Source: Fibrobacter sp. UWR3 (lineage in GTDB: Bacteria; Fibrobacterota; Fibrobacteria; Fibrobacterales; Fibrobacteraceae). Taken from it: a DNA stretch of 64,000 bases. Positions 18,685 through 27,229 of this stretch are shown here, piece by piece (the first letter of the stretch is position 1; every line of letters starts with the position of its first letter). The position numbers were made by a program, and so were the translations under genes. Under the pieces are notes generated by a model, which worked only from the letters and a program-made list of their open reading frames with translations, ran no database searches and was not told the origin of the DNA. The stretch spans positions 62,001 through 126,000 of the forward strand of contig NZ_FRCW01000001.1 of assembly GCF_900143055.1 (NCBI RefSeq), written 5' to 3'.

Positions 18685-20562
18685 CTATACCATCGGCGGG
18701 AAATGGATTTTCGTGCGCAAACCGGGGTTCGCGTTCTCTATCTCGATTTTCATGTTCGAGAGCGCGCAGAGTTTTTTCACCATCGAGAGCCCGATGCCCG
18801 TGCCCTTCGTGGTGCGGGTCATCTCGTTTTCTACGCGGTAGAATTCCTGGAACACCTTCTTCATCTCGGAGGGCGGAATGCCCGGGCCGTAGTCGCGCAC
18901 GGCGAGGTACACGTGGTCGCCTTCCGTCTTCATCTCGATGATAATCATCTTGTAGTCGGCGTTCTTCGAGAACTTGAGCGAGTTGTCCACGAGGTTCGTG
19001 AGAATCTGCATCACGGCGTCGCGGTCCATCATCAGCTGCACGCGGTCAATATCCGAGTCGCACGACACGGTGAGTGAAAAACCGTGGTCCTCGATGTTCT
19101 TGGTGTACATGGTCACGAAGTCGTCGAGCACGGCCTTCGGCCAGTCCTTCCTGATGTTTGCCACCCAGCGGTTGCCGTCGATTTTCGAGAGGTCGAGTAC
19201 GTTCTGGATAAGCCTCGTGAGGCGGTCGCTCTCGCTTGCAATCTGGTCAAAGCTGCGCTTGCGCTTGGCGTCGTCCATCTTCTGATAACTTGTCTGTAAT
19301 ATCTCGGCGCGCATCTTGATGGTGGTGAGCGGTGTCTTGAGTTCGTGACTCACCGCCGATATAAAGTCCTGTCGCTTCTGGGCCAGGTCGAGCTGGCTCT
19401 GCGTAAGCCGGTAGATAGAGATGAGGCCGCCCCCCAGAAGCAGGAACATGATTCCGCCTATCAGGAACAGCAGCTGCCCGTTGCTGATAATCTGGCCGTT
19501 GCCGCCTGCCTCCTGCACCGACTTGTCGACGTAGACGCTCATGGTGATGGCGTTCAGCGGTTCGGCGAGGTTTTCCTCGAATACCTTCACGGCGAAGCGG
19601 GTGTCGATACCGAACGATACGAGGTCTCCCTTGTACGTAAACTTCAGGGCGAGGTGGTTGTCTTCGTTCGCGTAGTCGCCCACCTCGAGATCCACGATGC
19701 TCCTCAGGTATTCGCGAAGGTCTACCACGAACCCCTGCACAAAGTTCTCCTCGCCGCGCAGCACGTTTCTGTAGAACACGATGTACTGGCGGTTCAGTTC
19801 CGCCTGGAACGATTCGATGGCGATGTCCATCGTGCCCACGTACGGGAATATCCTGTACAGGCCCGAGGTGTCCATCTTGGCCGATTCCACGTTGAACGCG
19901 AACTGTTCCTGCTCGGAGGTGCGCTCCACGCGCATGCGCTTCTTGCGGTTCTTGCTCTTGGAAAGGTCCACCTCGTTGGCGAGCTGGTCAAGCGCGTTGG
20001 AACTTTCGCCTGCAGTCTTGGAGGTATCCAGCGTGGCGGCCGTCCCCTTGTTCTTGATGCCCATGTCGCGCACGATAAACTTGAGCCTGTTCTGGAACGA
20101 CTCGCGGATATCCTTGTTCTCGAGCTGCACCTGCCCGAGCGCGCCCGCCGGCAGGTAGGGGGTACTGAACACGCCGTCGGGGTCTATCTGGAAATGCCCG
20201 ATAAGTCCGGCGTACTGGCTGCAGTAGTCCAGCTTGCTGGAATCGCTATTGCACGATGTTACCGGGAAGTTGAGCGCGAGGTCCGAGTAGGTGGGCTGCT
20301 CGCCTGCAGAAATGGTCTTCGCGACCTTGATGAACCTGTACTCCATGAAGGAGCGCTTGTTCTCTATCGCGAGGTCGTCCTTGATGCGGTTGTTCGCCAT
20401 CTTCAGGACCTGCGTTGCGTGCATGGCCCATTCCGCCTTCGACTCGTCCTGCATGTGCAGGTACGAATCGTAAAGCAGCCCCGCCACCGGGAGTGCAATC
20501 ACGGCGAAGATGGCTGAATAGATGAGAACGAGACGTTTCTTTATTAAGCGGTTTTTGAGCAT
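18685..20562 (-). CDS. Membrane sensor histidine kinase
   Basis: 625 residues. TM1 at about 9-29, a large periplasmic sensor region (30-375) of no recognised type, TM2 at about 377-398, then the kinase core: H-box with H406 (VSHELKTPLTTIK), N-box (VDNSLKFSKN), G-boxes (DYGPGIPPSE, GTGIGLSMVKKL). It should phosphorylate the response regulator encoded just upstream; its ATG lies 19 bases inside that gene, so the two are translationally coupled. Signal unknown. The periplasmic part includes a Lys/Arg-rich stretch (about 190-215). Confidence 0.9.
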   Translation of the reverse strand: MLKNRLIKKRLVLIYSAIFAVIALPVAGLLYDSYLHMQDESKAEWAMHATQVLKMANNRIKDDLAIENKRSFMEYRFIKVAKTISAGEQPTYSDLALNFPVTSCNSDSSKLDYCSQYAGLIGHFQIDPDGVFSTPYLPAGALGQVQLENKDIRESFQNRLKFIVRDMGIKNKGTAATLDTSKTAGESSNALDQLANEVDLSKSKNRKKRMRVERTSEQEQFAFNVESAKMDTSGLYRIFPYVGTMDIAIESFQAELNRQYIVFYRNVLRGEENFVQGFVVDLREYLRSIVDLEVGDYANEDNHLALKFTYKGDLVSFGIDTRFAVKVFEENLAEPLNAITMSVYVDKSVQEAGGNGQIISNGQLLFLIGGIMFLLLGGGLISIYRLTQSQLDLAQKRQDFISAVSHELKTPLTTIKMRAEILQTSYQKMDDAKRKRSFDQIASESDRLTRLIQNVLDLSKIDGNRWVANIRKDWPKAVLDDFVTMYTKNIEDHGFSLTVSCDSDIDRVQLMMDRDAVMQILTNLVDNSLKFSKNADYKMIIIEMKTEGDHVYLAVRDYGPGIPPSEMKKVFQEFYRVENEMTRTTKGTGIGLSMVKKLCALSNMKIEIENANPGLRTKIHFPPMV

Positions 20563-21272
20563 TCAGGTGTAGAACGCATCTGGTAGCCTTCGCCACGGAA
20601 CGTGACCAAGAGCTTCGGATGGGAAGGATCGTCCTCGATTTTCTTGCGGAGCTTGGTGATGTGGATGTCGACGGTGCGGGTATCCACGGATTCGGCGTTC
20701 TCGTAGCCCCAGACTTCGCGGAGCAGTTCGGAGCGCGGGACCGCATGGTCACGGTTGTTCCACAGGTATTCGAGGATTTCGATTTCCTTGCGCGTGAATG
20801 CGAGTTCTTCCTTGCCGCGCGTGCCTGCGTATTCGCGGAAGTTCACGCGGAGGTTGCCTGCCACGAGCTTGCCTTCGTTTTCCATGGACTGGCGGCTGCG
20901 GCGGAGTACGGCCTCGATGCGTGCGAGCAGCATCGGGGTGGAGAACGGCTTCGGGATGTAGTCGTCGGCACCGAACTTGAGGCCGTTGATGATGTCTTCG
21001 TCGGTGTTCTTTGCAGAGAGGATTATAATGGGGAGGCTTCTGTCCTTTTCGCGAATCTTGTCGCAGACCTCGAAGCCGTTCATGCCCGGGAGCATCACGT
21101 CGAGGAGCACCAGTCCGTACTGTCCGGTGAGGGCCTCGGTAAGGCCGCTTTCGCCGTCGGCGACATGCTTTACGTGGTAGCCGTTGAGCTCGCAGAGGTC
21201 TACGAGGCTTTCTGCAATTGCAATTTCGTCTTCAACAATAAGAATGCTAGTGTTGCTAGTATTGTTAGCCAT
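20544..21272 (-). CDS. OmpR/PhoB-family response regulator
   Basis: 242 residues. Receiver domain 8-125 with acidic pocket E14/D15, phospho-acceptor D58 (LLDVMLPG) and K108 (YIPKPF). Winged-helix DNA-binding domain 140-235 (LAFTRKEIEILEYLWNNRDH, VDTRTVDIHITKLRKKIEDD). Activated by phosphorylation from the overlapping histidine kinase and expected to bind promoter DNA; targets unknown. Starts with a Thr/Asn-rich tail (MANNTSNTS). Confidence 0.93.
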   Translation of the reverse strand: MANNTSNTSILIVEDEIAIAESLVDLCELNGYHVKHVADGESGLTEALTGQYGLVLLDVMLPGMNGFEVCDKIREKDRSLPIIILSAKNTDEDIINGLKFGADDYIPKPFSTPMLLARIEAVLRRSRQSMENEGKLVAGNLRVNFREYAGTRGKEELAFTRKEIEILEYLWNNRDHAVPRSELLREVWGYENAESVDTRTVDIHITKLRKKIEDDPSHPKLLVTFRGEGYQMRSTPECSKTA

Positions 21273-21308
21273 TTTTGTTTCCCTTAAACTCCTATGGGGG
21301 TATTTAGT

Positions 21309-22226
21309 TTAAATTGCGAGACCGACGCCGATTTCAGCAGCCATGCGCCCCGGTTCGATTTCTTCCGGGAAGTCGCCGCCGAAGTAGTACTTGAAGTTCG
21401 CGTATGCGGCAATCGGGATAATCGGAAGCTTTGCACGCAGGCCAACGAGGATATGGCCGCCGATGCTGGTCTTGAGGCCTTCCTCGAGGGCGGCGTCCTG
21501 GATGTTTTCCACAAGGGCGTCGGTAAGGCGCTGTGCCATTGCGTTCTGGTCGGGCAGGGCAATGGAATTGGGGTCGAGCGCCGCTGCCGGGTTGCTCATC
21601 ACGCCGTCAATCGCGTTCTGCATTTCGGCCTCGAGTTCAGCCTTCACCACGTTGTAGGTGCCGCCCACGACCTTCGAGGTGAAGGGCTGGTTCAGGATGA
21701 ACGTGTTCATGTAGTAGGTAAGGCCGCCGCCGATGTAGGGGCGGATAATGGGGATGAACGTGATGGGGTAGGTAATGGAGAGGTCGCCGTTCATCTGCAC
21801 GAACTTCGGGTTCGCCTTGCCGAACGGGGTGCCGCCGAGTTCCACCTCGAGGTCAATCTGCTGGTAGGCGCTCAGGTCGGCTGCCGCAGCACCCGCGAGA
21901 ACTGCGGTCGGGTCCTTGATGACGAACAGCGATGCGTCGTAGGAGCCGAACTGGATGTTGAAGGTCGCTTCGATGTCGATGATGGGGAGGATATCCACCC
22001 ACACCTTGAAACCGAAACCGTGCATCATCTCGTCGAATCCGCCGTGCCACAGCTTGACTTCGCCCGCGTCGGTGACGTTGACGCTGTTGCCGAACCTGTC
22101 GGGGGTTTCGGCGAAGCCTGTCATCTTGCTGCCGAAATTGGGGGTGTAGTGCGCGCCGATACCGATGATGGCGAATGACTGCGAGGCGAGCAGGGCACCT
22201 GCTGCGAGTAGGATTTTAGCGTTCAT
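21309..22226 (-). CDS. Secreted probable outer-membrane beta-barrel protein
   Basis: 305 residues, signal peptide 1-19 (ILLAAGALLASQSFA). The mature part alternates hydrophobic and polar residues as in beta strands (VKLWHGGFDEMMHGFGFKVW, PITFIPIIRPYIGGGLTYYM, PIIPIAAYANFKYYFGG) and ends GVGLAI, which suits an outer-membrane barrel. A helical insert lies at about 195-265. Located upstream of the two-component genes with a 36-base gap, so it may be co-transcribed with them. Family not recognised. Confidence 0.6.
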   Translation of the reverse strand: MNAKILLAAGALLASQSFAIIGIGAHYTPNFGSKMTGFAETPDRFGNSVNVTDAGEVKLWHGGFDEMMHGFGFKVWVDILPIIDIEATFNIQFGSYDASLFVIKDPTAVLAGAAAADLSAYQQIDLEVELGGTPFGKANPKFVQMNGDLSITYPITFIPIIRPYIGGGLTYYMNTFILNQPFTSKVVGGTYNVVKAELEAEMQNAIDGVMSNPAAALDPNSIALPDQNAMAQRLTDALVENIQDAALEEGLKTSIGGHILVGLRAKLPIIPIAAYANFKYYFGGDFPEEIEPGRMAAEIGVGLAI

Positions 22227-22475
22227 AAATGCTCCTAGGAAAACTTCTAGACTTGAAACTAGATAAAAATTTTCAAAATGGGGCGCCCCCTGGGGCGAAA
22301 AAGTGCCAAAATCCGCTTTTTTGTGATGTTCCGGCGCATTTTATCGGTATTTATGGCTTATTTATCAAGACAATGTAAACAAAATTGTATATACCCGCGA
22401 AAAAAAGTATATATTATGTAAGTTTTAAGGGGGTCCCTTGGGATTCCCGGCGACTTTCTTTCCAAGAGGAGAAAT

Positions 22476-23447
22476 ATGCGCAAACTGATAACACTGATCG
22501 CCCTTATGGGACTCATGGCGAGCCTTTCCTTTGCGGCAGACGATGCCGCCACCCGCCGCCGTTCCGCAAAGGCGTTCGACGAACTTGATGCCGACGAGGC
22601 AAGGCCCGCGAAGAGGCCCGCCTACGAGAAGCAGGCCCCTGCCAGGCAGGCGCCCGCTCCCAGACAGCAGTCTATAGCTATGGGCAACCAGGCGTTGCCT
22701 ACGATTATCGTTGTCCCCGCCCAGAAGGCGAAGGGCATGAGCGACCTCCAGGCGTTCCAAAGCAACCCGAACAACCGTATGGCCATCGAGGCCATCAACG
22801 GCTACCTGACTCAGCGCCAGTACGAGGTGAAGTCGCTTGCCGGCGAGGAGACCCTCGGCGAGGTCATCCAGATGCAGCAGGATATCGCCGAGACGGAAGA
22901 AGACCTTTCGTACCTCGCGAGCCTCGCCCTGAGTGCCGATATCTACATCAAGTTCTCCGCTTCCATCGAAGGCGGTATCGTGCTTATCGAGCTGAGCGCC
23001 TACGAGGCGGCGACTGCGCGCCTGCTGGGTAGCCAGACGAGCCAGGCTGCCGCAAACGGGCAGAGCAAGGGCGCCATTGCGCAGGCGGTATTCGATGCCG
23101 CGCACCGTGCCATGCCGGGTCTCGAGAAGAAAATCAAGGGCTACTGGGAAGTGGACCGCAAGAACGGCGTTCAGTACAAGGTAATAATGAAGTTGCAGGG
23201 CGACTTTGACGAGCAACGCGTGGAAGATATCCAGGACGACGTGAACATGCTCGCGAAGAAGGCGTTCAAGCGTGTGAACACGAACGTGCAGACGGCAAAG
23301 ACTATCGACATGACCGTGTTTGCCGACATGGACAAGTTCGCCGACTCGCAGGAAGTCTACAGCTACATCCGTCGCGGGCTCAAGGGTTCCGTGACCGTGC
23401 GCAAGATAAACATTACCAAGAAACTGATTTTGATCGAACTCAAGTAG
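22476..23447 (+). CDS. Secreted protein of unknown function (DUF6175-like)
   Basis: 323 residues, signal peptide 1-20 (LITLIALMGLMASLSFA). After an Arg/Pro/Ala-rich linker (25-68) comes a globular domain starting LPTIIVVPAQKAKGMSDLQ, which resembles DUF6175-type secreted proteins found in Bacteroidetes and relatives; that match is from memory and not certain. Very strong ribosome site (AAGAGGAGA) before ATG 22476. The next gene starts 1 base after its stop, so the pair is an operon. The 249-base gap upstream (22,227-22,475) is AT-rich with no gene and probably carries divergent promoters. Confidence 0.65.
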   Translation: MRKLITLIALMGLMASLSFAADDAATRRRSAKAFDELDADEARPAKRPAYEKQAPARQAPAPRQQSIAMGNQALPTIIVVPAQKAKGMSDLQAFQSNPNNRMAIEAINGYLTQRQYEVKSLAGEETLGEVIQMQQDIAETEEDLSYLASLALSADIYIKFSASIEGGIVLIELSAYEAATARLLGSQTSQAAANGQSKGAIAQAVFDAAHRAMPGLEKKIKGYWEVDRKNGVQYKVIMKLQGDFDEQRVEDIQDDVNMLAKKAFKRVNTNVQTAKTIDMTVFADMDKFADSQEVYSYIRRGLKGSVTVRKINITKKLILIELK

Positions 23448-23448
23448 T

Positions 23449-24648
23449 ATGAACATCAAGAAGTTTGCCTTTTTGCTGCTTTCCCTTTCTGTAGCCGCTT
23501 TTGCGGGCAAGGTAATCACGTACACCGCCTCCTCGGAGGTTTCGCAGGAACAGGCGAACAACACGGCCATCGCGGGTGTCGCCAAGCAGGTTTCCTCGAC
23601 GGTCGTGACCGACGACAGGCTCCGTACCGAGGATGTTTCCGCGGGCGGCAAGGAAAAGATTTCGCAGACCTACACCTCGAACAAGAACGTGAAGACGAAT
23701 GTCGACCTCAAGTGGGTGAAGGTGCAGCCGCTCCCGAAGGACGGCAAGAAGTTCCGCGCCACGGCGACGCTCGACGTGGACGAGATGACGAACAACATCC
23801 GCCTGCAGATGGCTAACGCGAAGGAGAAGATTGCGAAGTACGAGGCCGACGGCCGTGCCGCGCTGGAAGCATCGCGTTACGACGAGGCTATCCGCATGCT
23901 CACTGCCGCAGAGGCGCTCATTGAGCCTTACAGCGCGCTGAAGAGCGAACTTGCGCAGGTGTTTACCCTGAACGAGTCGTTCAACCTGAAGCATAACCTT
24001 CCGGGTTTGCGTGCCGATATTGCGTCTAAGCTCGGTAACCTGCAGGTAAAGACCGCGCCCGAAAAGCTCGTGCTCGAGAAGGACGTGATAGAGAACCTCA
24101 CGGTGACGGTTACCGACGCGAAGGGTGCGGTGACGGACTTCCCGCTCAAGGCGGTGCAGGACGGCAAGAAGCTCGATTCCCGCCGCACGCAGGATAACGG
24201 AACTGCCGTGTTTACCATCCCGAACGTGAACTTTGGGGCGGGGACGCTTGCCATATCGTTCGTGCCCGACTTCCCGAAAGATATCCTGAAGGCGGCAAGG
24301 CTCGAGAAGGGCTTTGTGGTGCCCTACGAGGTGAAGCAGGCTTCGTGCAACGTGCGGTTTGACTGCACGGGTAGCCCCGAGGGCTGCAAGGCGCTTGCCG
24401 ACCAGATGGCAAAGCAGGGGGTGCTCGTGGGCAAGAACGCGAAGGACCCGGTTATCAAGGCCGAGGTGAAGGCGACGCCCAAGGGCTCGCTCAACCAGCT
24501 GCTTTCCTTTGACGTGATGGTGTCTGTTTCTGGTGACAAGGTAAGTTTTACCAAGTCATCGAAGGGCGTGGGCAAGACCGAGGCCGAGGCGGTGACGAAG
24601 GCTGTCGGCAAGCTCAAGGTCAAAGAATTCGACAAGGTTTGCAAATAG
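23449..24648 (+). CDS. Secreted LPP20-like protein
   Basis: 399 residues, signal peptide 1-19 (FAFLLLSLSVAAFA). Residues 20-130 resemble the LPP20-like fold (EVSQEQANNTAIAGVAKQVS, then a beta-rich part), followed by a helical stretch (125-200), an Ig-like stretch (205-290) and a C-terminal domain with three Cys (CNVRF, DCTGSPEGC). No lipobox Cys follows the signal peptide, so it is probably soluble in the periplasm. Coupled to the upstream gene. Role unknown; such proteins often sit in cell-envelope assemblies. Confidence 0.6.
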   Translation: MNIKKFAFLLLSLSVAAFAGKVITYTASSEVSQEQANNTAIAGVAKQVSSTVVTDDRLRTEDVSAGGKEKISQTYTSNKNVKTNVDLKWVKVQPLPKDGKKFRATATLDVDEMTNNIRLQMANAKEKIAKYEADGRAALEASRYDEAIRMLTAAEALIEPYSALKSELAQVFTLNESFNLKHNLPGLRADIASKLGNLQVKTAPEKLVLEKDVIENLTVTVTDAKGAVTDFPLKAVQDGKKLDSRRTQDNGTAVFTIPNVNFGAGTLAISFVPDFPKDILKAARLEKGFVVPYEVKQASCNVRFDCTGSPEGCKALADQMAKQGVLVGKNAKDPVIKAEVKATPKGSLNQLLSFDVMVSVSGDKVSFTKSSKGVGKTEAEAVTKAVGKLKVKEFDKVCK

Positions 24649-24692
24649 AGACTAGGGCGGGCTCCGCCCTCCCTAAGACCCTCCCGACACTC

Positions 24693-24742
24693 AATAACCC
24701 ACTCCGTTCATATAACAACGTTTAGGTCTGTGGGTTATTTTC
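24693..24742 (+). terminator. Terminator after the LPP20-like gene
   Basis: AATAACCCAC (24693-24702) pairs with GTGGGTTATT (24730-24739) across a 27-base loop, followed by TTTTCG. The long loop makes it weaker than a classic terminator. Confidence 0.55.
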
Positions 24743-24761
24743 GTGGGCGCCTGACGGTGCA

Positions 24762-24794
24762 TAAAAAAATAAAGGGCGCCGGAAGGCGTCCTTT
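24762..24794 (-). terminator. Terminator after the PEGA gene
   Basis: On the minus strand AAAGGACGCC-TTCC-GGCGCCCTTT followed by ATTTTTTTA; 10-base stem with one G-T pair. It directly follows the PEGA gene. Confidence 0.85.
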
Positions 24795-24817
24795 AATTGT
24801 AATGCCTGACTGAGCGA

Positions 24818-25360
24818 TTACTTCTTTTTCTTCTTGCTGCCGCTGGTGGCGTCGAGCTCGATCTTGACGGTTTCTTCACCCTTCACGGTCACGAGCATTT
24901 CGGCGGACTTGCGGTTGGAGCATTCTGCGCGAACCAGGTGGTCGCCGGCATCCAGGTTGTGGATGGTGAGCGCTGCACCGTCGGTCTTGTCGGAGTTTTC
25001 ACCGTCGACGTAGATGATGCACTTGCCCGGCTTGGTGGTCACTTCGATGTTGCCCTTCGGAATCTTGGTACCGTAGTCGAAGGTGTTGCGCTTGTCGTTG
25101 CCCGGCCACACGTTCACGCGCTGGTTCACCAGTTCGTAGCCCTGGTCGATGACGATAAGCGTCTGGCGGCCCGACTTGACCTGCATGTTCTCGATGGGGC
25201 TCTTGCCCAGGAGTTCATTGCCCAGGTACACGTCGCTGTTGGGCGGGTTGGTAATGATGGTCACGGTTGCGGCCTTACCGCGCGGGGGTGGATCTTCGTC
25301 GGCGACAGCCGCAGTAACAAGGAACGCCACCATAAGGGCGAAAATGTAGAGCTTTTTCAT
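24818..25360 (-). CDS. Secreted PEGA-domain protein
   Basis: 180 residues with a signal peptide (1-20, IFALMVAFLVTAAVA). Two PEGA-like repeats are visible: VTIITNPPNSDVYLGNELLG (33-52) and IEVTTKPGKCIIYVDGENSD (105-124), each followed by a beta-rich half. PEGA domains are found in surface and envelope proteins. The C-terminus is a Lys run (SGSKKKKK). Stands alone with its own terminator. Exact role unknown. Confidence 0.8.
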   Translation of the reverse strand: MKKLYIFALMVAFLVTAAVADEDPPPRGKAATVTIITNPPNSDVYLGNELLGKSPIENMQVKSGRQTLIVIDQGYELVNQRVNVWPGNDKRNTFDYGTKIPKGNIEVTTKPGKCIIYVDGENSDKTDGAALTIHNLDAGDHLVRAECSNRKSAEMLVTVKGEETVKIELDATSGSKKKKK

Positions 25361-25478
25361 TTGCTTACTCCTATTTGCGTTTTACCCTAAAATATAAAGA
25401 TTTCCTTGAAGTGGCTCGCATTTTATAATATTTTGTAGGTAAAATTCTTTTAAACGAGCCTTTCGGGCCTGATTTTAT

Positions 25479-27173
25479 ATGAAAGCACTGTACCAGAAGA
25501 TACGTTCCCTCGACGGGAAACCCTACGGGACCTACAAGAACCTCGCCACGCGGGAATGGGATTTCGGCGATTTTGTGCTGGAATTCATCCACGTGCAGGG
25601 CGACCCGTATGCGCCGGCATCGCGCGTGCTGTTGCGTGCGAAACTCGCGACGCTCGGGTATGCGCCGGAGTGGGGCTCGGATTTCGAGCACCGGCTTTCG
25701 CTGAGCGATTTCTTGTACCGGAGGCTCGGACGTATGGTACAGGAACGCTACCCGGGTAAGGATGCCGCCGTGGTGTTCGACACGGCGGGACCCGAAATGC
25801 TGGTGCGGAACAGCCTGTGGATAGACAACGGCGAGATCCGCGCGTGTCTGCAGGTGAGGCTCCCTGGCGAGGGGCGCAAGATACAGGCGGAACTTGCCGC
25901 CGAGATTTTGACGATGGTCATGCCCGACCTGGTAGCGGCGGGGCTCTACTACACGCAGGGCGACGAACCCGCGATGCAGCGACATTACCGCGTGCTTGCC
26001 GAACGCAGGGAAATCCTTGCGCAGCTGGACGGGCGCGGGCTCTGCGCGTTTGTGCCCGACGGGGCTGTGCTTCCGCGGGCATCGGGCCTGAGCGAAATGC
26101 CGCTTGAAGGGGCGGTGCCGTTTGCAGCGCCTGCGGAACTTGCGGTGACGTTGAATGCCTGCGGGCGCGAAATCCGCGGGATGGGTATCCCGAAGGGGAT
26201 TACGGTAATTACCGGCGGTGCGTTCCACGGGAAGTCCACGCTGCTGCAGGCGCTTGTACGTGCGGTGTACCCGCATGTTCCGGGCGACGGGCGCGAGGGT
26301 ATAGTCGTGGACGATACTGCTCTCCGTGTGGGCGTGGAGGACGGGCGCAGCGTACGCGGGACCGACCTCTCGATGTTCGTTCGTGACCTGCCCGGTGGTA
26401 TAAGCACGAAGGATTTCAGCACGCTCTCGGCTTCGGGTTCCACGAGCGAGGCGGCGAACCTGCTCGAGGCGATGGAGGCGGGAGCGCGCACGTTCCTTAT
26501 CGACGAGGATTCCTCGGCGGTGAACTTCCTGATTCGCGACGTGCGCGTGCGCAAGCTGCTGGGCGACGAGCGCGAACCGCTAATTCCGCTGACCGACCGC
26601 ATTCGTTCTCTCGCTTCTGCGGGTATGAACTTTATCCTTGTCGCCGGTGCCTGCGGGGACTATCTCGACCTTGCAGACAACATAATCGTGATGGCGAATT
26701 ACAGGGCGGAATGCGCTAAGATGTCATCCTGGAGCCGTGTGGCGATAGGATCCACGTCGGAGCTTGCCGAAGTGCCACAATCGCGCCCCTTCGCCGCCTA
26801 CATGCAGCCCCTGCAGAAACATGTGCGGCCTGCCTCTGCGGTGGAGCGCCAGGTGAAGGTGAAACTCGCCGGCGATTCGCTTTTGCAGATTGGTTTCCTT
26901 GTGGCCGATACCTCGCGCCTCGTGACGCTTGTGGATAGGCAGCAGCGGCTTGGTGCAGGGTTCATGCTGCTCAATATGCTCCAGAACGCGGCGAGCAATA
27001 CCGCGGAGGGTTCTGCCCCCGCAAGTGATTCCGTTGCGGGTGCGGCGCAGAAACTCTGCGATACGATTTGCAATGTCGGGTTCAGGAACCTGCCGCAGGG
27101 CATGAGCCGCGAGATGAGCTTACCCCGTGCCGTAGACATCGCCTGCGTGGCGTTCCGGCTTAACGGAAAATAA
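25479..27173 (+). CDS. Predicted ATPase of the ABC class
   Basis: 564 residues, cytoplasmic, no membrane segments. It matches what I recall of the ABC_ATPase family (PF09818): a conserved N-terminal region (LYQKIRSLDGKPYGTYKNL), a Walker A-like loop at about 249-257 (GGAFHGKSTLL), a signature region (FSTLSASGSTSEAANLLEAM), a Walker B region (FLIDEDSSAVNFLIRD) and a C-terminal domain (LPRAVDIACVAFRL). These are orphan ABC-type ATPases without a transporter; the cellular job is unknown. The ATG has only a weak ribosome site. Confidence 0.85.
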   Translation: MKALYQKIRSLDGKPYGTYKNLATREWDFGDFVLEFIHVQGDPYAPASRVLLRAKLATLGYAPEWGSDFEHRLSLSDFLYRRLGRMVQERYPGKDAAVVFDTAGPEMLVRNSLWIDNGEIRACLQVRLPGEGRKIQAELAAEILTMVMPDLVAAGLYYTQGDEPAMQRHYRVLAERREILAQLDGRGLCAFVPDGAVLPRASGLSEMPLEGAVPFAAPAELAVTLNACGREIRGMGIPKGITVITGGAFHGKSTLLQALVRAVYPHVPGDGREGIVVDDTALRVGVEDGRSVRGTDLSMFVRDLPGGISTKDFSTLSASGSTSEAANLLEAMEAGARTFLIDEDSSAVNFLIRDVRVRKLLGDEREPLIPLTDRIRSLASAGMNFILVAGACGDYLDLADNIIVMANYRAECAKMSSWSRVAIGSTSELAEVPQSRPFAAYMQPLQKHVRPASAVERQVKVKLAGDSLLQIGFLVADTSRLVTLVDRQQRLGAGFMLLNMLQNAASNTAEGSAPASDSVAGAAQKLCDTICNVGFRNLPQGMSREMSLPRAVDIACVAFRLNGK

Positions 27174-27202
27174 AAAAGGCCTGCCGTGTTACCGGCGGAC
27201 CC
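27172..27202 (-). terminator. Terminator after the esterase gene
   Basis: On the minus strand GGTCCGCCGG-TAACA-CGGCAGGCC with small bulges, followed by TTTTTTATTTT. It overlaps the last codon of the convergent ATPase gene. Confidence 0.7.
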
Positions 27203-27229
27203 TAGGGTAGTTTATGGAGGTGTAAAACT